The notes under the pieces: model-generated | The model's input: only the letters and a program-made list of their open reading frames with translations | Databases searched by the model: none | Told to the model about the DNA's origin: nothing | Source: an uncultured Altererythrobacter sp. | GTDB taxonomy: Bacteria > Pseudomonadota > Alphaproteobacteria > Sphingomonadales > Sphingomonadaceae | Length of the DNA stretch: 12,164 nucleotides | Reading direction: 5' to 3' | Assembly (NCBI GenBank): GCA_938009055.1 | Contig: CALLIO010000218.1 | Location: 1 to 12,164, forward strand | Part shown: piece after piece, positions 1 to 6,146 of the stretch | How positions within the stretch are numbered: position 1 is the first letter of the stretch | How the letters are laid out: every line of letters begins with the position of its first letter | Translations under genes and position numbers: made by a program

Positions 1-82
1 AGGCCTTTTCTTTGCGCCAAGTGGCCAGACCTTAAGCAAAATGATATTGCCTTGCCCATCAGCAGGGTTGGGGGATCCATTC

Positions 83-469
83 ATGACACTTGCAATACGC
101 AGCTTGGCAGTGCTTTTGGGCTTGCTCTACCTTTTCTTGGGTGCAGGCTTTCTGCTCAATCCAGCTGGTTCAAGTGCGGACTTTGGGATTGAACAATTGG
201 GCGTCAAAGGGCTGGCATCGATCCGCGCAGACTTCACCGCTTTCTTTCTGGTCGCAGGTGGCTGCCTGGTATGGGGCGCCATCGCGCGCAAGGCTGACCC
301 GCTGTTTGTTGCCGCCGCCTTGATGGGCGCGGCCTTCATCGGGCGCGCGGTCAATCTGGCGCAAAACGGCGCGCATGACGGCTGGTTGCAACCAATGATT
401 GTAGAAGCGGTGACAGTGGCCGTGGCGCTGATCGGTAGCCGGATCCTGCCGGCGAAGAAAACGCCCTAA
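83..469 (+). CDS. DUF4345-like small membrane protein
   Basis: Predicted 128-residue integral membrane protein of unknown function. Hydrophobic segments are seen around residues 5-24, 47-65, 70-85 and 105-121, giving about four membrane helices, with a short basic tail ending in KKTP. The length, the four-helix layout and the conserved-looking IRADFTAFFLVAGG stretch in the second helix region resemble the DUF4345 family; this is recognition by eye, and the family has no established function. I chose the ATG at 83 because it follows the purine-rich GGGTTGGGGGA at 66-76; the frame is open back to an ATG at 41, which would add 14 residues with no hydrophobic character and no better ribosome site. 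Its stop (467-469) overlaps the stop of the convergent ubiB (466-468), so the two genes share no spacer and no terminator is visible between them. Confidence 0.7.
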   Translation: MTLAIRSLAVLLGLLYLFLGAGFLLNPAGSSADFGIEQLGVKGLASIRADFTAFFLVAGGCLVWGAIARKADPLFVAAALMGAAFIGRAVNLAQNGAHDGWLQPMIVEAVTVAVALIGSRILPAKKTP

Positions 470-2022
470 GCGATCCAGCCGAGAGTTTGCGCGGCAAAGA
501 GCGCGCCTGCTCCCAGCGCTCCGGCCAGAATATATCGAGGCCATTTTCGCTGCTTGCCTGCGCGCTTTTCCCACATCAATTCGATATCGGGCAAAGGAGG
601 CGGTTCTGGCGCGCCGCCCTTTGACGGGAATTGCTCTTCGATCCGCCGCACCAGCTCGGGCACGCGCAGCAAAGTCTGCGTATCTTCCCTCAGTCTATCG
701 GCAATCGCTGCTTCAGGACCAAGCTCGTCGCGGATCCAGCTCTTCACAAACGGCCCAGACGTGTCCCACATATTGATCTTGGGATTGAGCTGCGTGGCAA
801 TCCCCTCGACCATCACCATCGTCTTTTGCAAAAGCAGCAGATGCGGCTGGGTTTGCATGTCGAAATCACGAGTGATCGCAAACAGACCGTCGAGCATTTG
901 GCCAACGCTTAGCTCGCTAACCGGCTTGCCGCGCATCGGCTCGCCCACTGCGCGCAGCGCCGTCGCGAACTCGTCCACATCGTGATAGCTGGGCACATAT
1001 TTGGCTTCGAAATGAATCTCGGCAACGCGTTTATAATTGCCGGTCGTAAGGCCATACAGGATTTCAGCCAGCCACACGCGCGCCTGCCGGTTGATCCGGC
1101 CCATGATGCCAAAATCAATCGCTACAATCGTCCCGTCATCTTCAACGAAGAGATTGCCCTGATGCATATCGGCATGGAAAAAGCCGCCGCTGATCGCTTG
1201 GGTCAGGAAAGCCAGCACCAGCCGGTTGGCAAGCTCGGGCATATTGTGTCCGCGCGCTGTCAACTCCTCGACCTTGCTGATCTTAAGGCCGTCGACCCAT
1301 TCGACCGTCATCACCCGGCCATTGGTGCGGTCCCAGTCAATTGTCGGAATGCGGTAGCGCTCGACTCCCGCCATGTTCTCGGCAAGCTCTGAGGCAGAGG
1401 CCGCCTCGCGCCGCAAATCCAATTCGCGCAAAGTCCAGCGTTTGAAATTGGCAATGGTCAGCTGCGGGCGAAGACGCTGCGCTTCGCCGCCCATGGCTTC
1501 AAGATGGGCTGCGGCCCATTCATACGTCTCGATATCCTTGGCAAATTGCTCGCGAATACCGGGGCGCAGGACTTTGACCGCCACGTCTTCGCCATCACTG
1601 GTGACCGCACGATGGACCTGAGCGATCGAGGCCGCGCCGACAGGATCAGGATCAATGCTGGAGAAAATCTCGCTCAGCGGTTGTTCGAAAGTTGCCGCAA
1701 TCGCTGCTTCGATCTGACCAAAATCGACCGGCGGTAGATTGTCTTGCAAGCTTAACAGATTGTTGGCTGCTTCCTCGCCCACCAGATCAGGGCGTGTCGC
1801 CAATGTCTGACCCAGCTTGACCGCTGCCGGACCAATCGCGCGGAAAGCACCGGCATAGTCCGGCTCTTTGGGTTGGAAGGTACCCAGCCGCGCGATACGC
1901 GCCAGCCGCTTCACCGGAGGAGGCGTGTTCGCATCCTTCTCGATACCGCGCAGCGCGCCATGCTTCGCCAGCGTTCGGCCCCACTTCAGGAGCCGGAAGA
2001 TATGCGTGATAGGCCGTGCCAA
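466..2022 (-). CDS. ubiB: UbiB, ABC1/ADCK-type kinase-like ubiquinone biosynthesis protein
   Basis: Membrane-associated atypical kinase/ATPase of the UbiB/ABC1/ADCK family, needed for ubiquinone synthesis (older records call it 2-polyprenylphenol 6-hydroxylase, which is probably not its direct activity). The 518 residues carry the family marks in order: KLGQ (69-72) of the KxGQ motif, the Ala-rich nucleotide loop AASIAQVH (130-137), VAVK with the lysine at 150, ELDLRREA (201-208), the catalytic-loop version HADMHQGN (283-290; the common form is HADPHPGN) and DFG at 303-305. A hydrophobic tail at about 496-518 is a likely membrane anchor, as usual for UbiB. The start is a TTG at 2022-2020: no in-frame ATG occurs in the first 170 residues, and the family-like N terminus ARPITHIFRLLKWGRT begins right after it. 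It lies four bases downstream of the ubiE stop, so the two are co-transcribed and perhaps translationally coupled. Confidence 0.94.
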   Translation of the reverse strand: MARPITHIFRLLKWGRTLAKHGALRGIEKDANTPPPVKRLARIARLGTFQPKEPDYAGAFRAIGPAAVKLGQTLATRPDLVGEEAANNLLSLQDNLPPVDFGQIEAAIAATFEQPLSEIFSSIDPDPVGAASIAQVHRAVTSDGEDVAVKVLRPGIREQFAKDIETYEWAAAHLEAMGGEAQRLRPQLTIANFKRWTLRELDLRREAASASELAENMAGVERYRIPTIDWDRTNGRVMTVEWVDGLKISKVEELTARGHNMPELANRLVLAFLTQAISGGFFHADMHQGNLFVEDDGTIVAIDFGIMGRINRQARVWLAEILYGLTTGNYKRVAEIHFEAKYVPSYHDVDEFATALRAVGEPMRGKPVSELSVGQMLDGLFAITRDFDMQTQPHLLLLQKTMVMVEGIATQLNPKINMWDTSGPFVKSWIRDELGPEAAIADRLREDTQTLLRVPELVRRIEEQFPSKGGAPEPPPLPDIELMWEKRAGKQRKWPRYILAGALGAGALFAAQTLGWIA

Positions 2023-2026
2023 GTTC

Positions 2027-2758
2027 TTAAATCTTCCACCCTGAGTGGATGTTGACCGCGCCGCCCAAAATCATCTCTACCCTTGTGTTGGCAAAGCCTG
2101 CATCGCGGATCATGGCTTCGAACTCGGGTGGTTTGGGGAAACGCCGGATCGATTCAACAAGGTAGCGATAGGAGTCCTCATCACCTGCGATCATCTTGCC
2201 GATTTGTGGCATGATCTTGTGCGAATAGACATCATAGACCTCTTTGAAGCCCGGCCAGCTGGTGGTCGAAAACTCCATGCAATAGAAGCGCCCGCCTGGT
2301 TTCAAAACGCGGTGTGCTTCGCGCAAAGCTTTGGGAATATCAGTGACGTTCCTGATGCCAAAGACGATGGTGTATGCGTCAAACGCGTTCGCGGGATAGC
2401 TCAGCTCTTCAGCGTTCTGGCATGACCAAACCAGGCTGTCATAGCCGCGCTCAATCGCGCGCTCCACACCCACATCGAGCATGTCTTGATTGATATCGGC
2501 CACGGTCACATCCGCGCCGTGATCCGCCATCCTAAAAGCAATATCGCCAGTACCGCCCGCCATATCGAGGATCGCCTCGCCCGGCTGCGGTTTAACTTTG
2601 CGAACAAAGCGATCCTTCCAAAGCCGGTGCATTCCGCCCGACATTGCATCGTTCATAACGTCATATTTGCTGGCCACGCTGGAAAAGACCTGACCCACAC
2701 GGGTGGTTTTTTCATCCGGGGCGACGTCTTCATAACCGAAGGAGACTTGATCTGTCAT
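2027..2758 (-). CDS. ubiE: UbiE, ubiquinone/menaquinone biosynthesis C-methyltransferase
   Basis: SAM-dependent class I methyltransferase that C-methylates the benzoquinol ring in ubiquinone synthesis (and demethylmenaquinol in organisms that make menaquinone). The 243 residues match the family length. Visible marks: the UbiE signature region YDVMNDAMSGGMHRLWKD (32-49), the SAM-binding loop ILDMAGGTGDIAF (63-75), an acidic residue after the second strand (VADINQDML, about 91-99), the FGIRNVTD segment typical of UbiE, and a C-terminal SYRYLVESIRRFP block. The ATG at 2758-2756 follows an AAGG about 11 bases upstream. It is the first gene of the minus-strand pair ubiE-ubiB and faces mutM across a 155-base divergent spacer. 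Confidence 0.96.
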   Translation of the reverse strand: MTDQVSFGYEDVAPDEKTTRVGQVFSSVASKYDVMNDAMSGGMHRLWKDRFVRKVKPQPGEAILDMAGGTGDIAFRMADHGADVTVADINQDMLDVGVERAIERGYDSLVWSCQNAEELSYPANAFDAYTIVFGIRNVTDIPKALREAHRVLKPGGRFYCMEFSTTSWPGFKEVYDVYSHKIMPQIGKMIAGDEDSYRYLVESIRRFPKPPEFEAMIRDAGFANTRVEMILGGAVNIHSGWKI

Positions 2759-2913
2759 AATGATAAGCGCCTTAGCCGCTGCATTTCGAAGTGGGAAGTT
2801 GAGAATTGCCTCGTTCTGGTTAGGAACACCAAAGCGCGAACGCGCGCCGCCGGTAGGCGTCCCTTTCGGAGGCGTTGTCGGACGAAGTCAGACAGCAAGC
2901 CGTGAGATAATAA
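2759..2913. promoter_or_regulatory. divergent spacer between ubiE and mutM
   Basis: This 155-base spacer must carry the promoters of both ubiE (leftward) and mutM (rightward), but I see no clear -35/-10 pair in either direction. It holds the hairpin-like GCGCGAACGCGC at 2834-2845 and two copies of AGGCGT, 15 bases apart, near 2856-2875. GTGAGA at 2902-2907 is the best candidate ribosome site for mutM. No small gene is supported here. Confidence 0.4.
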
Positions 2914-3729
2914 ATGCCAGAGCTTCCCGAAGTTGAAACCACAGTGCGCGGGCTTGCGCAGTTTCTTGATGGCGAGCGGATTAGCCGCATTGCATTGAAC
3001 CGCCCCAATTTGCGCCGTCCTTTCCCACCTGATCTGGTGCAAGTGATGACGGGTGCCACGGTGACAGGGCTGAGCCGCCGCGCTAAATACGGTCTCATCC
3101 ACACAGACCGCGATCAAACCATGATTTTTCATCTGGGCATGAGCGGCCGCTGGCGGATTGATCCCGCGCAGCCGGAAAAGCACGACCATCTGGTGATGGA
3201 GACGAGCGATCATAGCTTTGCCCTGTGCGATCCGCGAAGGTTCGGCTCGGTTGATCTGATCGCCAGCGATGCGCTCGATCAATGGCCGCCCTTTGCAGCG
3301 CTTGGGCCGGAGCCACTGGGGCCAGACTTGTCGCCGGCCCATCTCAAGCAAGCCATGAAGGGCCGCATGCAGGCGGTGAAACTGTGCCTGCTCGACCAAA
3401 GCGTGGTCGCCGGCCTTGGCAATATCTATGTGTGCGAGGCGCTTTATCGCGCTGGCATTCATCCGCTGAAGAAAGGCGGCAAGGTTACCAAGCCCCAACT
3501 TGAACGGCTCGTGCCCCATATTGTCGAAGTGCTCACCCAGTCGATCCGCGATGGCGGCTCCTCCTTGCGCGACTATGCCGCGCCCGATGGAGAGTTGGGA
3601 TATTTCGCAACGCGCTTTGATGTTTATGGCCGCGAGGGAGAACCTTGTTCGCGGGGCGATGGCGGCATCATCCGGCGCATTCAGCAAGGCGGGCGCAGCA
3701 CATGGTATTGCCCCAAGTGCCAGAAGTGA
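2914..3729 (+). CDS. mutM: MutM/Fpg, formamidopyrimidine-DNA glycosylase
   Basis: Bifunctional DNA glycosylase/AP lyase that removes 8-oxoguanine and formamidopyrimidines in base-excision repair. The N terminus MPELPEVET supplies the catalytic Pro2 and Glu3; the lysine of RRAKYG (K58) fits the conserved Lys of the family. The helix-two-turn-helix DNA-binding region lies around LDQSVVAGLGNIYVCEAL, and the C-terminal zinc finger ends in GRSTWYCPKCQK, with R261 matching the conserved finger arginine. The 271 residues are the standard length. One oddity: the finger shows only three cysteines (C245, C266, C269). The position 17 residues before C266, where the second Cys normally lies, is D249 (codon 3658-3660). 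The ATG at 2914 is fixed by the required Pro-Glu N terminus. It is transcribed toward rpsT and dnaA. Confidence 0.95.
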   Translation: MPELPEVETTVRGLAQFLDGERISRIALNRPNLRRPFPPDLVQVMTGATVTGLSRRAKYGLIHTDRDQTMIFHLGMSGRWRIDPAQPEKHDHLVMETSDHSFALCDPRRFGSVDLIASDALDQWPPFAALGPEPLGPDLSPAHLKQAMKGRMQAVKLCLLDQSVVAGLGNIYVCEALYRAGIHPLKKGGKVTKPQLERLVPHIVEVLTQSIRDGGSSLRDYAAPDGELGYFATRFDVYGREGEPCSRGDGGIIRRIQQGGRSTWYCPKCQK

Positions 3730-3830
3730 GCTGCCAGTCATTGTGTCAGCACTGCCCACCTGCTCACCATTTTCTTGACGCCAGCACGGCTTCACCCTAT
3801 GTCGCGCGCTTTCCGGCGATCTTTGCGCCG

Positions 3831-3858
3831 ATTCCATTGATAGTTACACGCTTATAAT
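3831..3858 (+). promoter_or_regulatory. probable rpsT promoter
   Basis: A perfect TATAAT hexamer lies at 3853-3858, 36 bases before the rpsT start. At the expected distance upstream only the weak ATTCCA (3831-3836, 16-base spacer) is seen; TTGATA at 3837-3842 is too close to serve as its -35. Transcription would start near 3865 and give a short leader. A GANTC site (GATTC, 3830-3834) touches the -35 zone. The 164-base gap after mutM and the T-rich start support an independent promoter for the ribosomal gene. Confidence 0.5.
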
Positions 3859-3893
3859 CGGGCTGACCGAACAGCCCCTGATGAAGGACAAAC

Positions 3894-4154
3894 ATGGCCA
3901 ATACGCCGCAAGCTCGCAAGCGCATCCGTCGCAACAACCGCCGCGCCGAAATCAACACAGCGCGCGTCAGCCGCATCCGTGGTTTCGTCAAGAGAGTCGA
4001 AAGCGCGATTGAAGGCGGCGACAAGAAAGAAGCTCAAGAAGCTCTGCGCGCAGCCCAGCCTGAATTGGCCCGCGGTGTGGCACGCGGCGTTCTTCACAAG
4101 AACACAGTCGCTCGCAAAATGTCGCGTCTTTCGAAGCGAGTCGCGGCGCTCTGA
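3894..4154 (+). CDS. rpsT: 30S ribosomal protein S20
   Basis: Small-subunit ribosomal protein S20, which binds 16S rRNA early in assembly. The 86 residues, the MANTPQARKRIRRN start, the basic, fully helical composition and the C-terminal GVLHKNTVARKMSRL block are diagnostic of bS20. The ATG at 3894 follows AAGGA at 3884-3888, a well-placed ribosome site. The gene has its own promoter-like TATAAT upstream and a strong intrinsic terminator 42 bases downstream, so it looks like a single-gene transcript. The order mutM, rpsT, dnaA is a familiar alphaproteobacterial arrangement. Confidence 0.97.
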   Translation: MANTPQARKRIRRNNRRAEINTARVSRIRGFVKRVESAIEGGDKKEAQEALRAAQPELARGVARGVLHKNTVARKMSRLSKRVAAL

Positions 4155-4196
4155 TTCGCTCAAATTTGTTGCGCCGTGTTACATCTCAGGCGCTTG

Positions 4197-4230
4197 AAGG
4201 GCTGCTCAATTTGAGCGGCCCTTTTTCTTT
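4197..4230 (+). terminator. intrinsic terminator of rpsT
   Basis: An 11-base-pair stem (AAGGGCTGCTC at 4197-4207 with GAGCGGCCCTT at 4213-4223, one G-T pair) closes a five-base loop AATTT and runs into TTTTTCTTT. This is a textbook factor-independent terminator, placed 42 bases after the rpsT stop. Confidence 0.93.
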
Positions 4231-4274
4231 GCGGCGCAACACCGGCTGACTGATAGGTCAAACCTGAGGATTTC

Positions 4275-4295
4275 CCGCGATTCGCGGCCTTTTTT
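4275..4295 (+). terminator. possible second, weaker terminator before dnaA
   Basis: CCGCG (4275-4279) and CGCGG (4283-4287) form a five-pair GC stem with loop ATT, followed by CC and six T (4290-4295). It could act as a backup to the rpsT terminator. The stem is short, so strength is uncertain. Its T-run merges into the -35 hexamer of the next promoter. Confidence 0.45.
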
Positions 4296-4322
4296 GAGTT
4301 TTATCTCTATATTTCATATACT
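4294..4322 (+). promoter_or_regulatory. probable dnaA promoter
   Basis: TTGAGT (4294-4299) and TATACT (4317-4322) are separated by exactly 17 bases; they match the sigma70-type consensus at 4 of 6 and 5 of 6 positions. The spacer is AT-rich. It lies directly after the terminators of rpsT and reads toward dnaA. Transcription would begin near 4329 and leave a leader of about 255 nucleotides before the dnaA ATG. Confidence 0.6.
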
Positions 4323-4424
4323 TGAACGCACGCCTGCGGGGTTGCGGGGAGTCAACATTTTTATTTCACTTTTTTTACTATCTCCCCCCTTGCGATAAAT
4401 TCTCAGCCGTAGATAACGGAGCTC

Positions 4425-4452
4425 AGCACGGAGCGGGACAGACCGTGCTTTT
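4425..4452 (+). promoter_or_regulatory. terminator-like hairpin in the dnaA leader
   Basis: AGCACGG (4425-4431) pairs perfectly with CCGTGCT (4443-4449) around an 11-base loop, and is followed by TTTTACATTTTT. In the dnaA leader this looks like a weak intrinsic terminator, so it could act as an attenuator or end a short leader RNA. The loop is long and the U-tract interrupted, so termination would be partial at best. Confidence 0.45.
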
Positions 4453-4476
4453 ACATTTTTGGTTGATGGGGGAGTT

Positions 4477-4498
4477 CCCGGAATCGAGTGATTTCGGG
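4477..4498 (+). promoter_or_regulatory. stable stem-loop in the dnaA leader
   Basis: CCCGGAATC (4477-4485) pairs with GATTTCGGG (4490-4498) over nine positions, one of them G-T, around the four-base loop GAGT. It contains a GANTC site (GAATC, 4481-4485). It would form in the mRNA about 85 bases before the dnaA start. There is no T-run after it, so it is not a terminator; a role in mRNA stability or translation control is inference. Confidence 0.5.
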
Positions 4499-4516
4499 CC
4501 ATGGCGGAGCCATGCC
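4497..4516 (+). promoter_or_regulatory. second stem-loop, overlapping the first
   Basis: CATGGC (4500-4505) pairs with GCCATG (4509-4514) around GGA, and two more pairs form beyond a bulged C (4497-4498 with 4515-4516). The outer G residues are shared with the preceding stem, so the two hairpins compete for 4497-4498. Confidence 0.4.
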
Positions 4517-4538
4517 TTTCGTTTGGGGATGAACAGCT

Positions 4539-4559
4539 GGCGCGTTGGAAGACCGCGCC
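4539..4559 (+). promoter_or_regulatory. stem-loop just before the dnaA ribosome site
   Basis: GGCGCG (4539-4544) pairs perfectly with CGCGCC (4554-4559) around the nine-base loop TTGGAAGAC. It ends nine bases before GGGAAG (4569-4574), the likely ribosome-binding site of dnaA. The loop holds GGAAG, nearly a copy of that site. Position suggests an effect on translation initiation; this is inference. Confidence 0.45.
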
Positions 4560-4583
4560 GAAGCGATTGGGAAGTAGCAACGG

Positions 4584-6050
4584 ATGGCGCATAATAATGA
4601 CAGCAATAACGCACAGCGGCGCAAGACAGATGAAGATTTGATGGAAGATGCAGAAGCAGTGAACCTGGCGGCCGATTGGTCGGATATCAGCCAGGGTCTG
4701 CGCAAGGATTTGGGGCATCAGTTGCACAGCCAATGGATCAAGCCGATCCAGCTTGGCGGGTTTGACCGGGAAAGCGGAACGCTGGATCTTTTCCTGCCCA
4801 CTGAATTCTCAGCCAATTGGGTCAATGACCGTTTCGAAGACCGTCTTTCGCTAGCTTGGAAGATCGCCCGCAGCGAAGTGCGGAAGGTGCGTATTCAAGT
4901 GCACCCCGGCCGCCGCCAATTGCCCGAGTTGCGCCTCGACAATGGTCGCCGCCCCGCCAATGACGGACTCGACACCAGCGCGATTGCAGTGGCAGCGGGA
5001 ACGATTGGCGATGCTGGCTTCACTTCTTCTGTGGGCCTTGATCCCTCGCTCACATTCGCAGCTTTTGTGACGGGCGAGACCAATATTCTTGGTTGCAACG
5101 CCGCACAGCGTATGGCCGCGACCGAAGAGCCGCAATTCTCGCCGCTCTATCTCAAAGCTGCGACCGGCCAAGGCAAAACGCATTTGTTGCACGCGATTGG
5201 CCACGCCTATCTTCAAGCTCATCCGCGCGCGCGCATTTTCTACTGCTCAGCCGAGCGGTTTATGGTCGAATTCGTTCAGGCTCTAAAGCAAAACCAGATG
5301 ATCGAATTTAAGGCGCGTTTGCGCAGCTTCGATCTGTTGCTTGTGGACGACATTCAATTCATCATCGGCAAGGCGAGCGCTCAGGAAGAGCTGCTCTACA
5401 CAATCGATGCGCTACTGGCTGAAGGCAAGCGTTTGGTCTTTGCCGCCGATCGCGCACCGCAAGCATTGGACGGTGTCGAGCCGCGCCTGCTTTCGCGCCT
5501 GTCGATGGGTCTGGTGGCTGATATCCAGCCGGCTGACATTGAGCTGCGCCGTTCGATCCTCGAATCGAAACTGTCGCGCTTCGCGCCTTTGGAAGTGCCA
5601 GCCGATGTGATCGAATTCCTGGCCCGCACCATCACGCGCAATGTTCGCGAGCTGGTCGGCGGCCTTAATAAGCTGATCGCTTATGCCCAGCTTACGGGCC
5701 AAGAGGTTTCGCTCAATCTGGCAGAGGAACAGCTCACCGATATCCTCTCGGCCAATCGCCGCCGGATCACGATTGACGAGATCCAGCGCACGGTCTGCCA
5801 ATTCTACCGGATCGACCGGTCGGAAATGTCATCCAAACGCCGCGCGCGCGCAGTGGTTCGCCCGCGTCAGGTTGCGATGTATCTGTCGAAAGTTCTCACG
5901 CCGCGCTCTTATCCAGAGATTGGACGCAAGTTCGGCGGACGTGACCATTCGACAGTTATCCACGCGGTTCGCCTGATCGAGGATTTGCGCGAACGCGATG
6001 CCGATATGGACGGCGATGTGCGGAGCCTTTTGCGGCAGCTTGAAAGTTAA
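4584..6050 (+). CDS. dnaA: DnaA, chromosomal replication initiator
   Basis: ATP-dependent replication initiator that binds DnaA boxes, opens the origin and loads helicase. The 488 residues show domain I (about 28-108), a linker (about 109-150), the AAA+ core (about 151-370) and the DNA-binding domain IV (about 395-488). Seen in the core: P-loop AATGQGKTH (192-200), Walker B LLLVDDIQF (251-259), sensor-1 region FAADRAP (286-292), the R301/R305 arginine-finger region and sensor-2 NVRELVGGLN. Domain IV has RPRQVAMYL and the signature GGRDHSTVIHA (451-461). Two positions differ from the usual form: the first P-loop glycine is Ala192, and sensor 1 reads AADRAP rather than TSDRPP; this may be normal for Sphingomonadales. 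The ATG at 4584 follows GGGAAG at 4569-4574. The long structured leader suggests control at transcription and translation. Confidence 0.96.
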   Translation: MAHNNDSNNAQRRKTDEDLMEDAEAVNLAADWSDISQGLRKDLGHQLHSQWIKPIQLGGFDRESGTLDLFLPTEFSANWVNDRFEDRLSLAWKIARSEVRKVRIQVHPGRRQLPELRLDNGRRPANDGLDTSAIAVAAGTIGDAGFTSSVGLDPSLTFAAFVTGETNILGCNAAQRMAATEEPQFSPLYLKAATGQGKTHLLHAIGHAYLQAHPRARIFYCSAERFMVEFVQALKQNQMIEFKARLRSFDLLLVDDIQFIIGKASAQEELLYTIDALLAEGKRLVFAADRAPQALDGVEPRLLSRLSMGLVADIQPADIELRRSILESKLSRFAPLEVPADVIEFLARTITRNVRELVGGLNKLIAYAQLTGQEVSLNLAEEQLTDILSANRRRITIDEIQRTVCQFYRIDRSEMSSKRRARAVVRPRQVAMYLSKVLTPRSYPEIGRKFGGRDHSTVIHAVRLIEDLRERDADMDGDVRSLLRQLES

Positions 6051-6072
6051 TTCGCACACAATTTCCGCAGTT

Positions 6073-6102
6073 TTGACACAGCTTTGTCCGCAGCTCTATC
6101 AA
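6073..6102 (+). promoter_or_regulatory. probable promoter of the MoeB/ThiF-like gene
   Basis: A perfect TTGACA (6073-6078) is followed after 18 bases by TATCAA (6097-6102, 4 of 6 matches). Transcription would start near 6109, 38 bases before the ATG at 6147. This also argues against an earlier TTG start at 6084, which would lie upstream of the transcript. Confidence 0.5.
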
Positions 6103-6122
6103 CAGGGCTGTCGACAGGCTGT
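6102..6122. repeat. palindrome at the predicted transcription start
   Basis: The perfect 10-base palindrome CTGTCGACAG (6108-6117) is embedded in a wider near-palindrome, with ACAG on its left (6102-6105) and CTGT on its right (6119-6122). It covers the expected start of transcription of the MoeB/ThiF-like gene, a typical place for a repressor operator. It can also be read as two imperfect copies of ACAGG(G)CTGT. Confidence 0.45.
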
Positions 6123-6146
6123 GCCCAGGCTATAAACAGCTTCTCC

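Larger units (their letters stand above)
4155..4583 (+). other. 429-base rpsT-dnaA intergenic region
   Basis: No protein gene is supported here; the open frames that cross it lack family resemblance. It holds the rpsT terminator, a second terminator-like hairpin, the probable dnaA promoter, a T-rich tract (about 4354-4383) and four hairpins in the dnaA leader. GANTC sites, the target of the alphaproteobacterial CcrM methyltransferase, occur at 4279-4283, 4349-4353 and 4481-4485, with another at 4153-4157 over the rpsT stop. I looked for DnaA boxes (TTATNCACA) and saw none, so I do not call an origin here. Confidence 0.6.

Noticed and set aside
982..1392. A 136-codon plus-strand frame inside ubiB.
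   Set aside because: Antisense shadow of the ubiB kinase core (HADMHQGN and DFG lie opposite it).
2755..3837. A 360-codon open frame on the minus strand opposite mutM.
   Set aside because: It is the antisense shadow of mutM, whose catalytic motifs are clear. The translation is rich in Arg, Ala and His, with no recognisable domain, and it also runs through the ubiE-mutM spacer.
3837..3842. TTGATA as the -35 of the rpsT promoter.
   Set aside because: Only 10 bases separate it from TATAAT at 3853, too short for a sigma70-type spacer.
4314..4733. A 139-codon minus-strand frame across the dnaA leader and start.
   Set aside because: It crosses the promoter, leader hairpins and the dnaA N terminus, has no recognisable domain and has no ribosome site that I can see.
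5956..5964. TTATCCACG, one base from a DnaA box, inside dnaA.
   Set aside because: These bases encode the conserved TVIHA of the DnaA signature, so protein conservation explains them, and no further boxes lie nearby. I do not call an origin.
6084..6146. An upstream TTG start for the MoeB/ThiF-like gene.
   Set aside because: It adds 21 residues with no family resemblance, has no ribosome site, and lies upstream of the predicted transcription start.
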